Shown piece after piece: positions 1 through 9,188 of a stretch of 35,569 bases of DNA. The translations under genes were made by a program, and so were the position numbers. Source of the DNA: Chryseobacterium gleum (lineage in GTDB: Bacteria > Bacteroidota > Bacteroidia > Flavobacteriales_C > GCA-002722245); the NCBI GenBank assembly GCA_945871895.1, contig CAMBXP010000017.1:1-35569 (forward strand), read 5' to 3'. Position 1 is the first letter of the stretch, and every line of letters starts with the position of its first letter. The notes under the pieces were generated by a model. It did not search any database. It saw only the letters and a list, made by a program, of their open reading frames with translations, and was not told the DNA's origin.

Positions 1-18
1 CAAACATATAATGATGAT

Positions 19-48
19 GAGGTTGCTTCGGGGTACCTCGCAATGACG
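19..48. repeat. Dispersed intergenic repeat-like segment
   Basis: On the minus strand this reads CGTCATTGCGAGG followed by CGAAGCAACCTC, which resembles the short 'GTCATTGCGAGG...CGAAGCAATCTC' intergenic repeat familiar from many bacterial genomes. It can fold into a weak hairpin (GAGGT/ACCTC). It lies just downstream of the aldehyde dehydrogenase stop codon. The assignment rests on remembered similarity; there is only one good copy in this window. Confidence 0.45.
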
Positions 49-73
49 TACTTTGTATTTTGTAATGTTTCAT

Positions 74-1615
74 TTACAAATCAAATTTAATCCCCTGCGC
101 CAGCGGTAACGTAGTGCTATAATTAATAGTATTCGTTTGTCGGCGCATATAAACTTTCCATGCATCAGAACCTGATTCCCTTCCGCCCCCCGTTTCCTTT
201 TCACCACCAAAAGCGCCACCAATCTCGGCTCCCGATGTTCCAATATTCACGTTTGCAATTCCACAATCGCTACCTACTTGCGATAAAAACAATTCTGCTT
301 CGCGTAAATTATTGGTCATAATTGATGACGATAAACCTTGCGGAACGCCATTTTGCAAAGTAATAGCTTCTTCAATGGTTTTATATTTCATCAAATAAAG
401 AATAGGCGCAAATGTTTCGTGCTGCACCATTTCAAAAGTATTTTTTGCTTCAATGATACAAGGTTTCACATAACAACCCGATTCGTATCCTTTGCCTTTT
501 AACACGCCACCTTCTAAAATCACTTTAGCACCTTCTTTCTTCACTGCTTCAATTGCAGCAAGATACATTTTCACAGCAGCTTGGTCGATAAGCGGACCAA
601 CATGATTTTTTTTGTCCAAAGGATTTCCAATTTTCAACTGGCCATAAGCTTTCACTAATTTCTTTTTCACTTCATCGTAAACCGATTCATGAATAATCAA
701 TCTCCGGGTAGAAGTGCAACGTTGTCCGGCTGTACCCACAGCACCAAAAACAGCACCCACAGTAACGATATTTAAATCGGCAGAAGGCGTAATAATAATA
801 GCATTATTTCCACCTAATTCCAACAACGATCTTCCCAACCTTTTACCCACGGCTTCCGCCACTTTTTTACCCATACGCGTTGAGCCAGTAGCAGAAACAA
901 GAGGCACACGTGTATCATTCGATAAGCGCTCACCCACAGTAAAATCGCCGTTGATAATTCCCGACAAACCTTCGGGCACATTATTTTTTTTGAAAACTCT
1001 AGCGACGATATGCTGACATGCGATAGAACACAAAGGCGTTTTTTCACTTGGTTTCCAAACGCAAGCATCACCGCAAATCCAGGCCAAAAAGGCATTCCAC
1101 GACCATACCGCCACCGGGAAATTAAAAGCAGAAATGATTCCTACTACGCCCAATGGATGATACTGCTCATACATTCTGTGTTTGAATCTTTCAGAGTGCA
1201 TGGTGAGTCCGTGCAACTGTCGCGACAAGCCCACCGCAAAATCGGCGATATCAATCATTTCTTGCACTTCACCTAAGCCTTCTTCCAAAGATTTCCCCAT
1301 TTCGTAAGACACTAATTGTCCGAGAGGCTCTTTATATTTTCTTAATTCTTCACCAATTTGTCGCACCACTTCGCCTCGCTTAGGAGCAGGCACAGTGCGC
1401 CATTCGGCAAAAGCCTTTTCGGCAGCATCAATGACAGTGTTGTAATCTTTAGCCGAAGCTACCGACACTTTTCCAATCATTTTACCATCAACTGGTGAGT
1501 GAGAAATAATATATTTTTTGCTATCGGGTAGCCAATGATTACCTGTAGAAACGCCTTTATTAACCGATGTTAAAGAAAGTTTTTTAAGTACCGATTGAAT
1601 ATTGATTTCAGCCAT
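74..1615 (-). CDS. ALDH7-family aldehyde dehydrogenase (aminoadipate-semialdehyde dehydrogenase-like)
   Basis: This 513-aa protein is an NAD(P)-dependent aldehyde dehydrogenase. The catalytic residues are visible: Glu266 in LLELGGNN and the nucleophile Cys300 in [12 protein letters not shown]. The [12 protein letters not shown] context, the ELGGNNA segment and the overall length fit the ALDH7/antiquitin branch, whose members oxidise alpha-aminoadipic semialdehyde (piperideine-6-carboxylate) in lysine catabolism. The substrate is therefore a family-based inference. I place the start at the ATG at 1615 ([12 protein letters not shown]); the reading frame stays open for 25 codons upstream but that extension is not ALDH-like and would run into the divergent promoter region. 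No lysine-degradation partner genes are adjacent. It is divergent from the SGNH-like gene, with 77 bp between start codons. Confidence 0.93.
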   Translation of the reverse strand: MAEINIQSVLKKLSLTSVNKGVSTGNHWLPDSKKYIISHSPVDGKMIGKVSVASAKDYNTVIDAAEKAFAEWRTVPAPKRGEVVRQIGEELRKYKEPLGQLVSYEMGKSLEEGLGEVQEMIDIADFAVGLSRQLHGLTMHSERFKHRMYEQYHPLGVVGIISAFNFPVAVWSWNAFLAWICGDACVWKPSEKTPLCSIACQHIVARVFKKNNVPEGLSGIINGDFTVGERLSNDTRVPLVSATGSTRMGKKVAEAVGKRLGRSLLELGGNNAIIITPSADLNIVTVGAVFGAVGTAGQRCTSTRRLIIHESVYDEVKKKLVKAYGQLKIGNPLDKKNHVGPLIDQAAVKMYLAAIEAVKKEGAKVILEGGVLKGKGYESGCYVKPCIIEAKNTFEMVQHETFAPILYLMKYKTIEEAITLQNGVPQGLSSSIMTNNLREAELFLSQVGSDCGIANVNIGTSGAEIGGAFGGEKETGGGRESGSDAWKVYMRRQTNTINYSTTLPLAQGIKFDL

Positions 1616-1692
1616 AATAATGTATTGATAAGTAAATGTAAAAAAAACGGGTGATATTTTGTTGTGAGAACTTTGATATATCTTTACCACAC

Positions 1693-2868
1693 ATGAAATC
1701 CGAAAAAATTAAAAAATATTCATTGTCGTTTTTTCGCACGATTTTTTTAACCATTATTCTCCTTCTTTTCTTAGAGCTCATTTGCCGCATAGGCACCTAT
1801 ATTTACTACTCGCCCAACGGTTCATCATTTTCTAATCAAGTTATGGGCATTTGGCGAAGTGATTCTTTGTTGATTTGGGACAACCAGCCCAATTATACCT
1901 TTCATGATGAGAGTGGTTCTATCAATGAAATTGGCTGCAGAGTTGAATTGGGCGATGTAGAAATGCCCCAAAAAGAAAAAGGTGAAACATGGATTCTTTT
2001 GTCGGGAGGCTCTGCCATGCTTGGCACAGGTTCTATTCATGAAGGGGATTATCTAACGATTACACAAATTACCGATCACTCTAAATCAACAGCTATAGAT
2101 GGCTATTTGGAAGAAGAACTCAATAAAAGTGGAAAGGGAAAATTTAAAGTATTCAACTCTGCTGTATCGGGCCACACCTCATGGCAAGCTTTTTTGAAAG
2201 TGCAACAACTTCTAAAGAAATACGATTTCGATTGGGTAATTTCTATGGACGGCCAAAATGACCCCGGTTATATTCCTGAAGGCAAAAATGCCCATGATAT
2301 AAGTAAAAGCTATTGGAAAAGCTTCATAGAAAGTAAACACCCATTCGTCCATCAGCTGGAATGGATGAAACGTTCAGCACTAATTTTTTGTGTTTTAAGA
2401 GGCAAATACAACTTTAGTGAAAGTTTAAAAGAAGAACCCAATCGTGAAGCGATTATCGAAAAGTGGAACAATTATAAAGGTGAACGAAGTTTTTTAAGCG
2501 ACACCAATCTGGTGAAAAAAGGGGTGGCATTATTTCAGCAGTCTATCACTCAGCAAAACGAATGGTTAGATCAACAAGGAATAAAACACTTGCATTTTAT
2601 TCAACCTCATCTATCGTTGCGCGAAAAAGTGAAAATGGCTCCATTGGAAAAAACGGTGTACAATTATTATGGTAGCTTGAAACGCGATACACTAAGCACA
2701 TTCATGCGCGATATTCATCAATTGAAATGGAAATCACCCAAAATTATGAGCTTGCCCGAAGTACACCATTTGCCCTTTTGGGTTTTCACCGATTATTGTC
2801 ACCTCACCAAAGAAGCTAACCAATACATCGCCCACCGTATGTTTCAGCTAATTTTGAAGGGTGAATAA
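1693..2868 (+). CDS. Membrane-anchored SGNH/GDSL-hydrolase-like protein
   Basis: This is a 391-aa protein beginning [18 protein letters not shown], followed by one hydrophobic segment (about residues 9-30) that acts as a signal anchor, so the body is probably periplasmic. The SGNH blocks can be picked out: a serine in [10 protein letters not shown] (Ser107), Asn189 in MDGQND, and Asp367/His370 in [10 protein letters not shown]. This order and spacing match SGNH hydrolases, which de-esterify lipids or O-acetylated glycans; the real substrate cannot be told. The start at ATG 1693 is preferred over an in-frame upstream ATG at 1651 because the signal anchor follows directly. A weak TTTG-N17-TATCTTTA promoter-like pair lies at 1658-1686, so the transcript may be nearly leaderless. 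Confidence 0.75.
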   Translation: MKSEKIKKYSLSFFRTIFLTIILLLFLELICRIGTYIYYSPNGSSFSNQVMGIWRSDSLLIWDNQPNYTFHDESGSINEIGCRVELGDVEMPQKEKGETWILLSGGSAMLGTGSIHEGDYLTITQITDHSKSTAIDGYLEEELNKSGKGKFKVFNSAVSGHTSWQAFLKVQQLLKKYDFDWVISMDGQNDPGYIPEGKNAHDISKSYWKSFIESKHPFVHQLEWMKRSALIFCVLRGKYNFSESLKEEPNREAIIEKWNNYKGERSFLSDTNLVKKGVALFQQSITQQNEWLDQQGIKHLHFIQPHLSLREKVKMAPLEKTVYNYYGSLKRDTLSTFMRDIHQLKWKSPKIMSLPEVHHLPFWVFTDYCHLTKEANQYIAHRMFQLILKGE

Positions 2869-2929
2869 ATTGTTAAAAATCGGTTCAAAACTCTTTTTTT
2901 GAGCAGCAACACCTTAGCCACATCTTTTG

Positions 2930-2937
2930 TATTTTTG
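2930..2937 (+). promoter_or_regulatory. Candidate Bacteroidota -7 element upstream of bactofilin
   Basis: TATTTTTG is an exact match to the TAnnTTTG -7 element of Bacteroidota sigma-ABfr promoters and ends 17 bp before the bactofilin ATG. The nearest upstream TTTG is about 28 bp away, longer than the usual 19-21, so the promoter is only half supported. Confidence 0.4.
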
Positions 2938-2954
2938 GACAAAACAACAACACT

Positions 2955-3407
2955 ATGTTTAAGTCGAAAAACGAACCAGTTATGGTTAAACAACCTGAAC
3001 CAAGCGTAAATAGCTTTACTTCAAATACAAACACAAATATTATGGACAGCATCGCAGAAGGAACGGTATTCACAGGAAATATCACTGCATCTAAGGGAAT
3101 TAAAATAAATGGAATCGTTAAAGGTTCTGTAATATGCAACGGAAAAGTAATAGTAGGTAAAACTGGTATTATTGAAGGCGAGATCAAATGCTTAAATGCT
3201 GAAATTGAAGGCGTTTTGAAATCGGCTATCACTGTTAAAGAATTGTTAGAATTGAAATCTACTGCCAACTTACAAGGTGAAATTATCACTGGCAGATTGT
3301 CTGTTGAACCAGGAGCATCTTTCACAGGTTCTTGCAAAATGGGCGGTGTAGTAAAAGATATTAAAGAGGAAACCACAGTTGGACAACTCAAAGAAAAAAC
3401 CGCGTAA
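2955..3407 (+). CDS. Bactofilin (polymer-forming cytoskeletal protein)
   Basis: This 150-aa protein is dominated by a right-handed beta-helix pattern of short repeats (GTVFTGNITASKGIKINGIV, GSVICNGKVIVGKTGIIEGE, then ANLQGEIITGRLSVEPGASF), flanked by polar, probably disordered tails. This is the bactofilin fold, a nucleotide-free polymer that scaffolds cell-wall and cell-shape proteins at the inner membrane. The 3' end overlaps atpI by 29 bp in another frame, so the two are translationally linked. A membrane-anchored M23 endopeptidase lies about 6 kb downstream on the other strand; M23 enzymes are common functional partners of bactofilins. Confidence 0.93.
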   Translation: MFKSKNEPVMVKQPEPSVNSFTSNTNTNIMDSIAEGTVFTGNITASKGIKINGIVKGSVICNGKVIVGKTGIIEGEIKCLNAEIEGVLKSAITVKELLELKSTANLQGEIITGRLSVEPGASFTGSCKMGGVVKDIKEETTVGQLKEKTA

Positions 3408-3624
3408 CAACATTGTTGTTTTATCGGGTATTGGATTACAAATGGGCGTTACCATCTTTTTGGGCGCCTATTTTGGTAAATGGCTAGATGCTAAATACCC
3501 TTCAGACAAAAAATGGTTTACCATGGGTTGCGTGCTGCTATCGGTAGTGCTTTCTCTATATAGTCTAGTGCAACAACTCAACAAAATCAATCAGCAAGAA
3601 GACCGTGATAAAAAAGCTAAGTAA
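3379..3624 (+). CDS. atpI: AtpI/AtpZ-type ATP synthase accessory membrane protein
   Basis: This 81-aa protein has two membrane helices (about residues 12-33 and 47-66) with the GxxxGxxLDxKYP-like loop (FGKWLDAKYPSDKKW) typical of the AtpI/AtpZ family, which helps ion uptake or c-ring assembly for the F-type ATP synthase. It begins at a TTG inside the bactofilin gene; an AGAGGA sequence at 3365-3370, eight bases upstream, supports that start. It precedes the ATP synthase genes as in other Bacteroidota. Its end overlaps the next small membrane protein gene by 20 bp. Confidence 0.85.
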   Translation: MDNSKKKPRNNIVVLSGIGLQMGVTIFLGAYFGKWLDAKYPSDKKWFTMGCVLLSVVLSLYSLVQQLNKINQQEDRDKKAK

Positions 3625-3997
3625 AATCGTTTTTTACCTCTCGGTGCTTTTGCTCACCTCCTTTGCCATTCACGCCCTTTCTCAAGAAAGACTATATAGA
3701 GATTTATATGCCAATCATTTGATACTGAGCTATTGCCTTCAATTTATTTTGGCGGTAGCGACCTACACTTTACTTTTAGTGCTGCACAAAAAACACAAAG
3801 ACAAGCTTGGATTTATCTATATAACAGGCAGTATTTTAAAATTCATCATCGCTTATGTGGTGTTAAGACCAATTTTTAATGCCGACGGCCAAATTTCCCG
3901 ACCCGAATTTCTTTCCCTTTTTGTGCCCTATATTTTGGCGCTGGTATTGAATACTTGGGCTATGCAGAGTCTGCTAAAAGAAAATAACCAAGATTAA
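3605..3997 (+). CDS. Small four-helix membrane protein between atpI and atpB
   Basis: This 130-aa protein has about four hydrophobic helices (near residues 7-25, 40-61, 69-88, 103-122) and little else. It starts at GTG 3605 and overlaps atpI by 20 bp. I recognise the arrangement (a small hydrophobic protein in the position of the uncI-like gene in Bacteroidota atp clusters, possibly the DUF6168 family) but not a proven function. A role in Fo assembly or in the membrane environment of ATP synthase is inference from position only. It is separated from atpB by 102 bp that hold a strong promoter. Confidence 0.7.
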   Translation: MIKKLSKIVFYLSVLLLTSFAIHALSQERLYRDLYANHLILSYCLQFILAVATYTLLLVLHKKHKDKLGFIYITGSILKFIIAYVVLRPIFNADGQISRPEFLSLFVPYILALVLNTWAMQSLLKENNQD

Positions 3998-4042
3998 TTT
4001 GCTGAACTAATTAATTTCTTTGAAAAAAATCAGCCTTTAAGT

Positions 4043-4073
4043 TTTGGCGGTGGGCTATTAATCCTTAGTTTTG
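4043..4073 (+). promoter_or_regulatory. Strong Bacteroidota-type promoter for atpBEFHAG
   Basis: TTTG at 4043-4046, a 19-bp spacer and TAGTTTTG at 4066-4073 match both elements (TTTG / TAnnTTTG) of the Bacteroidota housekeeping promoter exactly and at the expected spacing. Transcription would start near 4080, 20 bp before the atpB ATG. It suggests the six ATP synthase genes are transcribed independently of bactofilin-atpI. Confidence 0.7.
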
Positions 4074-4099
4074 CACAAATTATTGAAAGTCGAAACGTC

Positions 4100-5155
4100 A
4101 TGTCAATTAAAAAACTATTACAACTACTCTCGTTTGCCTTGATTTTATTGATTCCTACGGGGGTTTTTGCTTCTGCTGAGGGAGAGAAATCTGAAGACGG
4201 AGTTGCCGAGAGAAAGAAATATATTAAACATCACCTCTTAGACAACCACGATTTTCATATTGTGGGTAACATTAGTTTACCACTTCCGGTGATGTTTTGG
4301 GACAAAGGTGCGCATATGGCGATGTCATCAGTTTTCGAACATGGCGAGAAAGTAGCTGAGATTGACGGTAATTTTTATAAAATCGAACATTCTAAAATTA
4401 TTCCTACAGATGCAAGTGGTAAACCATTAGCAATGCATGGTGAACACCCCGTTGAAGTGGCGATTGATTACTCTGTTACTAAAAACGTAGTGGTGATCAT
4501 GTTAGTTTGTGCCTTGATGTTCTGGTTGTTCAGATCAATGGCGAAGAACTACTCACAAAGCATGGTTCCTAAAGGTCCGGCTAAATTATTAGAGCCATTA
4601 ATTCTTTTTGTTCGTGACGAAATCGCTATACCAAACATTGGTGAAAAACATTACAACAAGTACATGGGCTTCCTATTATCGGTATTCTTCTTCGTATGGA
4701 TTGTCAACTTAATTGGTTTAACTCCACTTGGAATTAACGTTACTGGTAACATTGCCATTACAGTTGCATTATCATTAATGACATTGTTCATTACCTTATA
4801 TACTTCAAAATCTACTTACTGGGCACACATCTTTTGGATGCCAGGTGTACCAGTTCCAATGAAAATTTTATTGGCGCCTATCGAGTTGTTAGGTGTAATT
4901 ATTAAGCCTTTCGCCTTGTTAATTCGTTTGTACGCGAATATCAAAGCGGGTCATATTGTATTGATGAGCTTAATTGCAGTAATGTATTTGTTCGACAATT
5001 GGGGAGCAAAAGGAGCCTTTTTAGGCTTGTCTTTCTTCTTGAATTTAATAGAATTATTAGTGGCGTTTTTACAGGCGTATATCTTCACTATGCTTTCAGC
5101 ACTTTATTTTGGTGCAGCAAGCGAAGAGCATCACCATGAAGAAGCACACCACTAG
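4100..5155 (+). CDS. atpB: F-type ATP synthase subunit a
   Basis: This 351-aa protein is the Fo proton-channel subunit. It has an N-terminal signal-like helix (residues 5-25, ending near VFASAEG), a periplasmic extension of about 100 residues characteristic of Bacteroidota subunit a, then five or six membrane helices. The essential arginine that faces the c-ring is Arg276 in LLIRLYANIKAGH. The C-terminus is histidine/glutamate rich (EEHHHEEAHH). It is first of the atpB-E-F-H-A-G run and directly follows a good promoter. The length exceeds the ~270 aa of enterobacterial AtpB because of the periplasmic insert. Confidence 0.96.
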   Translation: MSIKKLLQLLSFALILLIPTGVFASAEGEKSEDGVAERKKYIKHHLLDNHDFHIVGNISLPLPVMFWDKGAHMAMSSVFEHGEKVAEIDGNFYKIEHSKIIPTDASGKPLAMHGEHPVEVAIDYSVTKNVVVIMLVCALMFWLFRSMAKNYSQSMVPKGPAKLLEPLILFVRDEIAIPNIGEKHYNKYMGFLLSVFFFVWIVNLIGLTPLGINVTGNIAITVALSLMTLFITLYTSKSTYWAHIFWMPGVPVPMKILLAPIELLGVIIKPFALLIRLYANIKAGHIVLMSLIAVMYLFDNWGAKGAFLGLSFFLNLIELLVAFLQAYIFTMLSALYFGAASEEHHHEEAHH

Positions 5156-5192
5156 TAAGTAAACAAGTAGTTTAATTTTAATTATATATTTT

Positions 5193-5384
5193 ATGGCAAT
5201 TCCAAACATCGTAGGAGCAGGATTAATCGTAATCGGCGCAGGATTAGGTATCGGACAAATCGGAGGTAAAGCAATGGAAGGTATCGCAAGACAACCTGAA
5301 GCGGCTAACAAAATCCAAACAGCTATGTTAATTGCAGCAGCATTAATCGAAGGTATCGGTTTCGCAGCTCTTTTCGCAGCTTAA
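5193..5384 (+). CDS. atpE: F-type ATP synthase subunit c
   Basis: This 63-aa hairpin of two glycine-rich helices forms the rotor ring. The polar loop ARQPEA (residues 32-37) contacts gamma/epsilon. The ion-carrying carboxylate is Glu53 in ALIEGIGF. The Na+-type ligands are absent: Glu53 is followed by Gly rather than Ser/Thr, and the position of the helix-1 glutamine is Ile, so the ring should be proton-specific. It is short, as usual in Bacteroidota. The codons are near uniform and preferred, consistent with high expression. A 12-bp-stem hairpin follows the gene. Confidence 0.96.
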   Translation: MAIPNIVGAGLIVIGAGLGIGQIGGKAMEGIARQPEAANKIQTAMLIAAALIEGIGFAALFAA

Positions 5385-5398
5385 TTTATCCTATTATT

Positions 5399-5429
5399 CC
5401 CAAATCGAAACGGTTGGTTTCGATTTGGG
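5399..5429 (+). other. Stable hairpin between atpE and atpF
   Basis: A perfect 12-bp stem (CCCAAATCGAAA at 5399-5410 pairing with TTTCGATTTGGG at 5418-5429) with a 7-nt loop lies 15 bp after the atpE stop. No U-tract follows, so it is not an intrinsic terminator. A 3'-end-stabilising structure that raises atpE mRNA above its neighbours would suit the high copy number of subunit c; that role is inference. Confidence 0.6.
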
Positions 5430-5464
5430 CAATAATTAAATGAAAGTATTTTAAAGAAAGATAT

Positions 5465-5965
5465 ATGGAAACATTATTAGGAGAATTTTCAACTGGCTTG
5501 TTCATCTGGCAAACCATTTTGTTTTTAGGATTGTTAATCTTGTTAAGAAGATTTGCATGGAAACCCATTCTTACTGCTGTTAACGAAAGAGAACAAAAAA
5601 TTGAAGGTGCTTTAGAAGGTGCGAAAGCAGCTGAAGCTAAAATGGCCGAGTTAAAAGCAGAAAACGAGACCTTGTTCAAAGCAGCTCGTGAGGAAAGAGA
5701 CAATATGCTTAAAGAAGCTCGTGCAGCGAAAGAAGCTATTGTTTTGGAAGCTCATGATAAAGCCAAGAAAGAAGGTACTAGAATGATTGAAGATGCTAAA
5801 AAAAGCATTGAAGCAGAGAAAATGAGAGCTGTTACTGAATTGAAAAACCAAGTAGCAACACTTTCTATTGAAATCGCAGAGAAAATTTTGAAATCTGAGT
5901 TATCTGACAAAAACAAGCAACAAGCTTTGGTAGATAATCTTGTAGAAGACGTTAACCTTAATTAA
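5465..5965 (+). CDS. atpF: F-type ATP synthase subunit b
   Basis: This 166-aa protein has one N-terminal membrane helix (about residues 8-28, GLFIWQTILFLGLLILL) followed by FAWKPI and a long charged, alanine-rich coiled coil to the end. This is the peripheral-stalk subunit that ties Fo to F1 through delta. Length and order are normal for the family. It is followed three bases later by atpH. Confidence 0.95.
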   Translation: METLLGEFSTGLFIWQTILFLGLLILLRRFAWKPILTAVNEREQKIEGALEGAKAAEAKMAELKAENETLFKAAREERDNMLKEARAAKEAIVLEAHDKAKKEGTRMIEDAKKSIEAEKMRAVTELKNQVATLSIEIAEKILKSELSDKNKQQALVDNLVEDVNLN

Positions 5966-5968
5966 CTT

Positions 5969-6523
5969 ATGCAATCTAGAGCAGCATCAAGATACGCTAA
6001 ATCTTTAATCGAGCTTTCTTTGGAAAAAGGAGAGTTGGATAAAGTGTTTGCCGATATGCAATTGATTCAATCGGTGTGCAAAGATTCTCGTGATTTCGTC
6101 ACTCTATTGCAGAGTCCGGTTGTTAAAGCCGACGCAAAAGAAAAAATTCTTAAAGCAATTTTTGCTGATAAAGTAAGCTCTATCACCATCAATTTCTTGA
6201 TTGTTATCGCTCACAAAAGAAGAGAAGCAATTTTGAAAGACATTGCTACTTCATTTGTTGATCAATATTACGCTCACAAAAACATTTTAAGAACCATTAT
6301 TCGTTCGGTAAATGGAGTTGGAGAAAGCGTTAAGAAAAAAGTAAGTGAAATCGTTAAGAACACTTACAACAGTGAAGTAGAAATTATTGAAGAGCACGAC
6401 GCTAAGTTGATAGGTGGCTTTGTTTTGAAAGTAGGCGACAAGCAATTGGATGCCAGCATCAAAACTAAATTGGAGAAGCTTAGAAAAGATTTCAGCGATA
6501 ACCCATACGTAGCAAATTTTTAA
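5969..6523 (+). CDS. atpH: F-type ATP synthase subunit delta
   Basis: This 184-aa soluble protein shows the OSCP/delta pattern: an N-terminal helical domain starting SRAASRYAKSLIELSLEKG, and a C-terminal domain with EVEIIEEHDAKLIGGFVLKVGDKQLDASIKTKLEKL. It connects the b dimer to the top of the alpha/beta hexamer. It starts three bases after atpF and is followed by atpA after 28 bp. Confidence 0.94.
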   Translation: MQSRAASRYAKSLIELSLEKGELDKVFADMQLIQSVCKDSRDFVTLLQSPVVKADAKEKILKAIFADKVSSITINFLIVIAHKRREAILKDIATSFVDQYYAHKNILRTIIRSVNGVGESVKKKVSEIVKNTYNSEVEIIEEHDAKLIGGFVLKVGDKQLDASIKTKLEKLRKDFSDNPYVANF

Positions 6524-6551
6524 TTAAACCTTTGTATAAAAAAAGAGCAAA

Positions 6552-8129
6552 ATGGCAGAAGTTAAACCAGCAGAAGTATCCGCAATTTTAAGACAACAGT
6601 TGTCGGGACTTAAATCTCAAGCTGACCTTGACGAGGTAGGAACAGTATTGCAAATCGGTGACGGTATTGCACGTGTTTACGGCCTTAACAACGTTCAAGC
6701 AGGGGAATTAGTAGAATTTGAAAATGGCTTGCAATCCATCGTATTAAACCTTGAAGAAGACAACGTAGGTTTGGTATTGTTAGGTTCAGCTAAAGGCATA
6801 AAAGAAGGTGCTACGGTAAAACGTACCAACAAAATCGCATCTGTTCAAACAGGTGAAGGTATTATTGGTAGAGTAGTAAACACATTGGGCGAACCAATCG
6901 ATGGTAAAGGTCCGATTACAGGTCAACTTTACGAAATGCCATTGGAAAGAAAAGCTCCAGGTGTTATCTACCGTCAGCCAGTTAACGAACCAATGCAAAC
7001 AGGTATCAAAGCGATCGACGCGATGATTCCAATTGGTAGAGGTCAGCGTGAGTTGATCATTGGTGACCGTCAAACAGGTAAAACTACTGTTGCGATTGAC
7101 ACCATCATCAATCAAAAAGAATTTTTTGAAGCAGGACAACCTGTATTCTGTATATATGTAGCCATTGGACAAAAAGGTTCTACGGTTGCCAATACCTTAA
7201 AAACATTAGAAGACGCAGGCGCAATGGCTTACACAGTGATTGTTGCAGCAACAGCTTCAGATCCTGCAGCAATGCAGTTTTACGCCCCATTTACAGGTGC
7301 TGCCATCGGAGAATATTTCCGCGACACAGGTAGACCAGCATTGATTGTATTTGATGAATTATCAAAACAAGCAGTTGCTTACCGTGAGGTATCTTTATTA
7401 TTAAGAAGACCACCGGGCCGTGAGGCTTACCCAGGTGATGTATTCTACTTGCACTCAAGATTACTGGAAAGAGCTGCTAAAGTAAACGCATCTGATTCTA
7501 TTGCTGCTAGCATGAATGACCTTCCTGCTTCTATCAAAGGAATCGTTAAAGGTGGTGGTTCATTAACAGCATTGCCAATCATTGAAACACAAGCGGGTGA
7601 CGTTTCTGCTTATATCCCTACGAACGTAATTTCTATTACCGACGGACAGATATTCTTGGAATCGAACTTATTTAATGCGGGTGTTAGACCAGCGATCAAC
7701 GTAGGTATCTCTGTATCTCGTGTAGGTGGTAACGCGCAAATTAAATCAATGAAGAAAATTTCTGGTACATTAAAATTAGACCAAGCTCAATACCGCGAGT
7801 TAGAAGCGTTTGCGAAATTTGGTTCGGACTTAGATGCTACTACTAAAGGAGTTATCGACAAAGGTGCACGTAACGTGGAAATTTTGAAACAAGCGCAAAA
7901 CTCTCCAATGACAGTGGAAAAACAAGCTGCTATCATCTTCGCGGGAACTAACGGTTTGTTATCAAAAGTACCTATTAACAAAGTGAAAGAATTTGAAGTA
8001 GAGTACTTAGGTATTTTAGATGCAACACATAAAGATGTTTTGGCTGCTATCAAAGCAGGTAAACTGACTGATGAAGTAGTTGAAACATTGACTACAGTTG
8101 CTAAACAATTGGCAGACAGATACGCATAA
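6552..8129 (+). CDS. atpA: F-type ATP synthase subunit alpha
   Basis: This 525-aa protein has the beta-barrel N-terminal domain, the P-loop GDRQTGKT at residues 171-178 and the alpha signature [17 protein letters not shown] near residue 380. Alpha binds nucleotide non-catalytically and pairs with beta, whose gene (atpD) is not in this cluster. The gene is full length. It is followed by an unusual 91-bp gap filled by an AT-rich repeat before atpG. Confidence 0.97.
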   Translation: MAEVKPAEVSAILRQQLSGLKSQADLDEVGTVLQIGDGIARVYGLNNVQAGELVEFENGLQSIVLNLEEDNVGLVLLGSAKGIKEGATVKRTNKIASVQTGEGIIGRVVNTLGEPIDGKGPITGQLYEMPLERKAPGVIYRQPVNEPMQTGIKAIDAMIPIGRGQRELIIGDRQTGKTTVAIDTIINQKEFFEAGQPVFCIYVAIGQKGSTVANTLKTLEDAGAMAYTVIVAATASDPAAMQFYAPFTGAAIGEYFRDTGRPALIVFDELSKQAVAYREVSLLLRRPPGREAYPGDVFYLHSRLLERAAKVNASDSIAASMNDLPASIKGIVKGGGSLTALPIIETQAGDVSAYIPTNVISITDGQIFLESNLFNAGVRPAINVGISVSRVGGNAQIKSMKKISGTLKLDQAQYRELEAFAKFGSDLDATTKGVIDKGARNVEILKQAQNSPMTVEKQAAIIFAGTNGLLSKVPINKVKEFEVEYLGILDATHKDVLAAIKAGKLTDEVVETLTTVAKQLADRYA

Positions 8130-8144
8130 TATAAAAAGAGTTTA

Positions 8145-8216
8145 ATGTTCAAGGTTTAATGTTCAATGTTAGCATTGCACAAAACCTTGAACTTTGAACC
8201 TTGAACTTTGAACATG
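8145..8216. repeat. Imperfect inverted/tandem repeat between atpA and atpG
   Basis: The gap holds two tandem TTTAATGTTCAA units and then ACCTTGAACTTTGAACCTTGAACTTTGAAC-type units (a 14-bp period repeated twice) in inverse orientation around a short centre. Folded, it gives an imperfect long hairpin just upstream of atpG. It looks like the 'ttgaactttgaac' family of intergenic repeats often seen in Bacteroidota genomes. Confidence 0.6.
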
Positions 8217-8220
8217 TTAT

Positions 8221-9099
8221 ATGGCTAATTTAAAGGAAACAAGAAGCAGAATTACATCGGTAAAATCTACGATGCAGATTACCAGCGCCATGAAAATGGT
8301 GTCGGCTGCAAAGTTGAAAAGAGCTCAAGATGCTATTACGCAAATGAGACCCTATGCTGAGAAGTTGCAAGAAATCTTGGCTAACGTTACTTCTGATGTT
8401 GAAGAGATTGAAGGTGGTGTTTTTTCGAAAGCTAGAGCAGTAAAAAAAGTGTTATTGATTCCGGTAACTTCTAACCGTGGATTGTGCGGTGGTTTCAATT
8501 CAAACATTTTGAAACTTACTGTAAATCTTTTAAAAACCGATTACGCCGAATTGAATGCTCAAGGCAATGTTGAAGTATTGGCCATTGGTAAAAAAGCTGC
8601 TGAGTACTTTAAAACTCGCGCTTCAGTAGTTGCAGCTCATACTGATATTTTCAATGCATTGAATTTTGACAATTCTGCTGCAATTGCCGAAGAAGTAATG
8701 GCTTACTTCGCAGATGGAAAATACGATGAAGTTCGTTTGATTTACAACAGCTTTAAAAATGCTGCAACGCAAATAGTAAACAACGAATTGTTCTTGCCAA
8801 TCATACCAAGTGCAAACGCATCTGATAAAACAAACAACACCGATTATCTTTTCGATCCAAATAAAGAAGAAATCATCATCAATTTAATTCCTAAAGCTTT
8901 AAAAACACAATTTTACAAAGCTTTATTAGATTCAATGGCTGGCGAACATGGTGCGCGTATGACGGCAATGCATAAAGCTACCGACAACGCAAAATCTATG
9001 GCTCGCGATCTTACCTTACAATACAACAAAGCCCGTCAGGCTGCAATTACCAATGAAATTTTGGAAATCGTAGGTGGTGCCGAAGCATTGAAAAACTAA
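8221..9099 (+). CDS. atpG: F-type ATP synthase subunit gamma
   Basis: This 292-aa protein is the rotor shaft. The N-terminal helix reads NLKETRSRITSVKSTMQITSAMKMVSAAKLKRA and the C-terminal helix contains MTAMHKATDNAKSM with the LTLQYNKARQAAITNEILEI signature. The middle domain holds the SNRGLCGGFN motif. It is the last gene of the cluster; a strong terminator follows within 20 bp, so atpD and atpC must be elsewhere in the genome. Confidence 0.97.
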   Translation: MANLKETRSRITSVKSTMQITSAMKMVSAAKLKRAQDAITQMRPYAEKLQEILANVTSDVEEIEGGVFSKARAVKKVLLIPVTSNRGLCGGFNSNILKLTVNLLKTDYAELNAQGNVEVLAIGKKAAEYFKTRASVVAAHTDIFNALNFDNSAAIAEEVMAYFADGKYDEVRLIYNSFKNAATQIVNNELFLPIIPSANASDKTNNTDYLFDPNKEEIIINLIPKALKTQFYKALLDSMAGEHGARMTAMHKATDNAKSMARDLTLQYNKARQAAITNEILEIVGGAEALKN

Positions 9100-9116
9100 G
9101 AAAATAAAACACAAAG

Positions 9117-9151
9117 AAAAGCCTCGAGTAAAATTTACCCGAGGCTTTTTT
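9117..9151 (+). terminator. Rho-independent terminator of the atp operon
   Basis: GCCTCG...CGAGGC (9121-9145) with a second inner stem GTAA/TTAC gives a 10-bp hairpin with one mismatch, followed by six T residues and preceded by an A-run. It sits 20 bp after the atpG stop. Confidence 0.88.
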
Positions 9152-9188
9152 ATGCTCAAACCTCACTCCCACACACACTCTCTTCCTT

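Noticed and set aside
74..1690. Longer start for the aldehyde dehydrogenase at 1690
   Set aside because: The extra 25 residues are unlike the family and would cross the divergent promoter and the start region of the SGNH-like gene.
5193..5384. Sodium-type c-ring
   Set aside because: Glu53 is followed by Gly and the helix-1 glutamine ligand position is Ile, so the Na+ binding set is missing.
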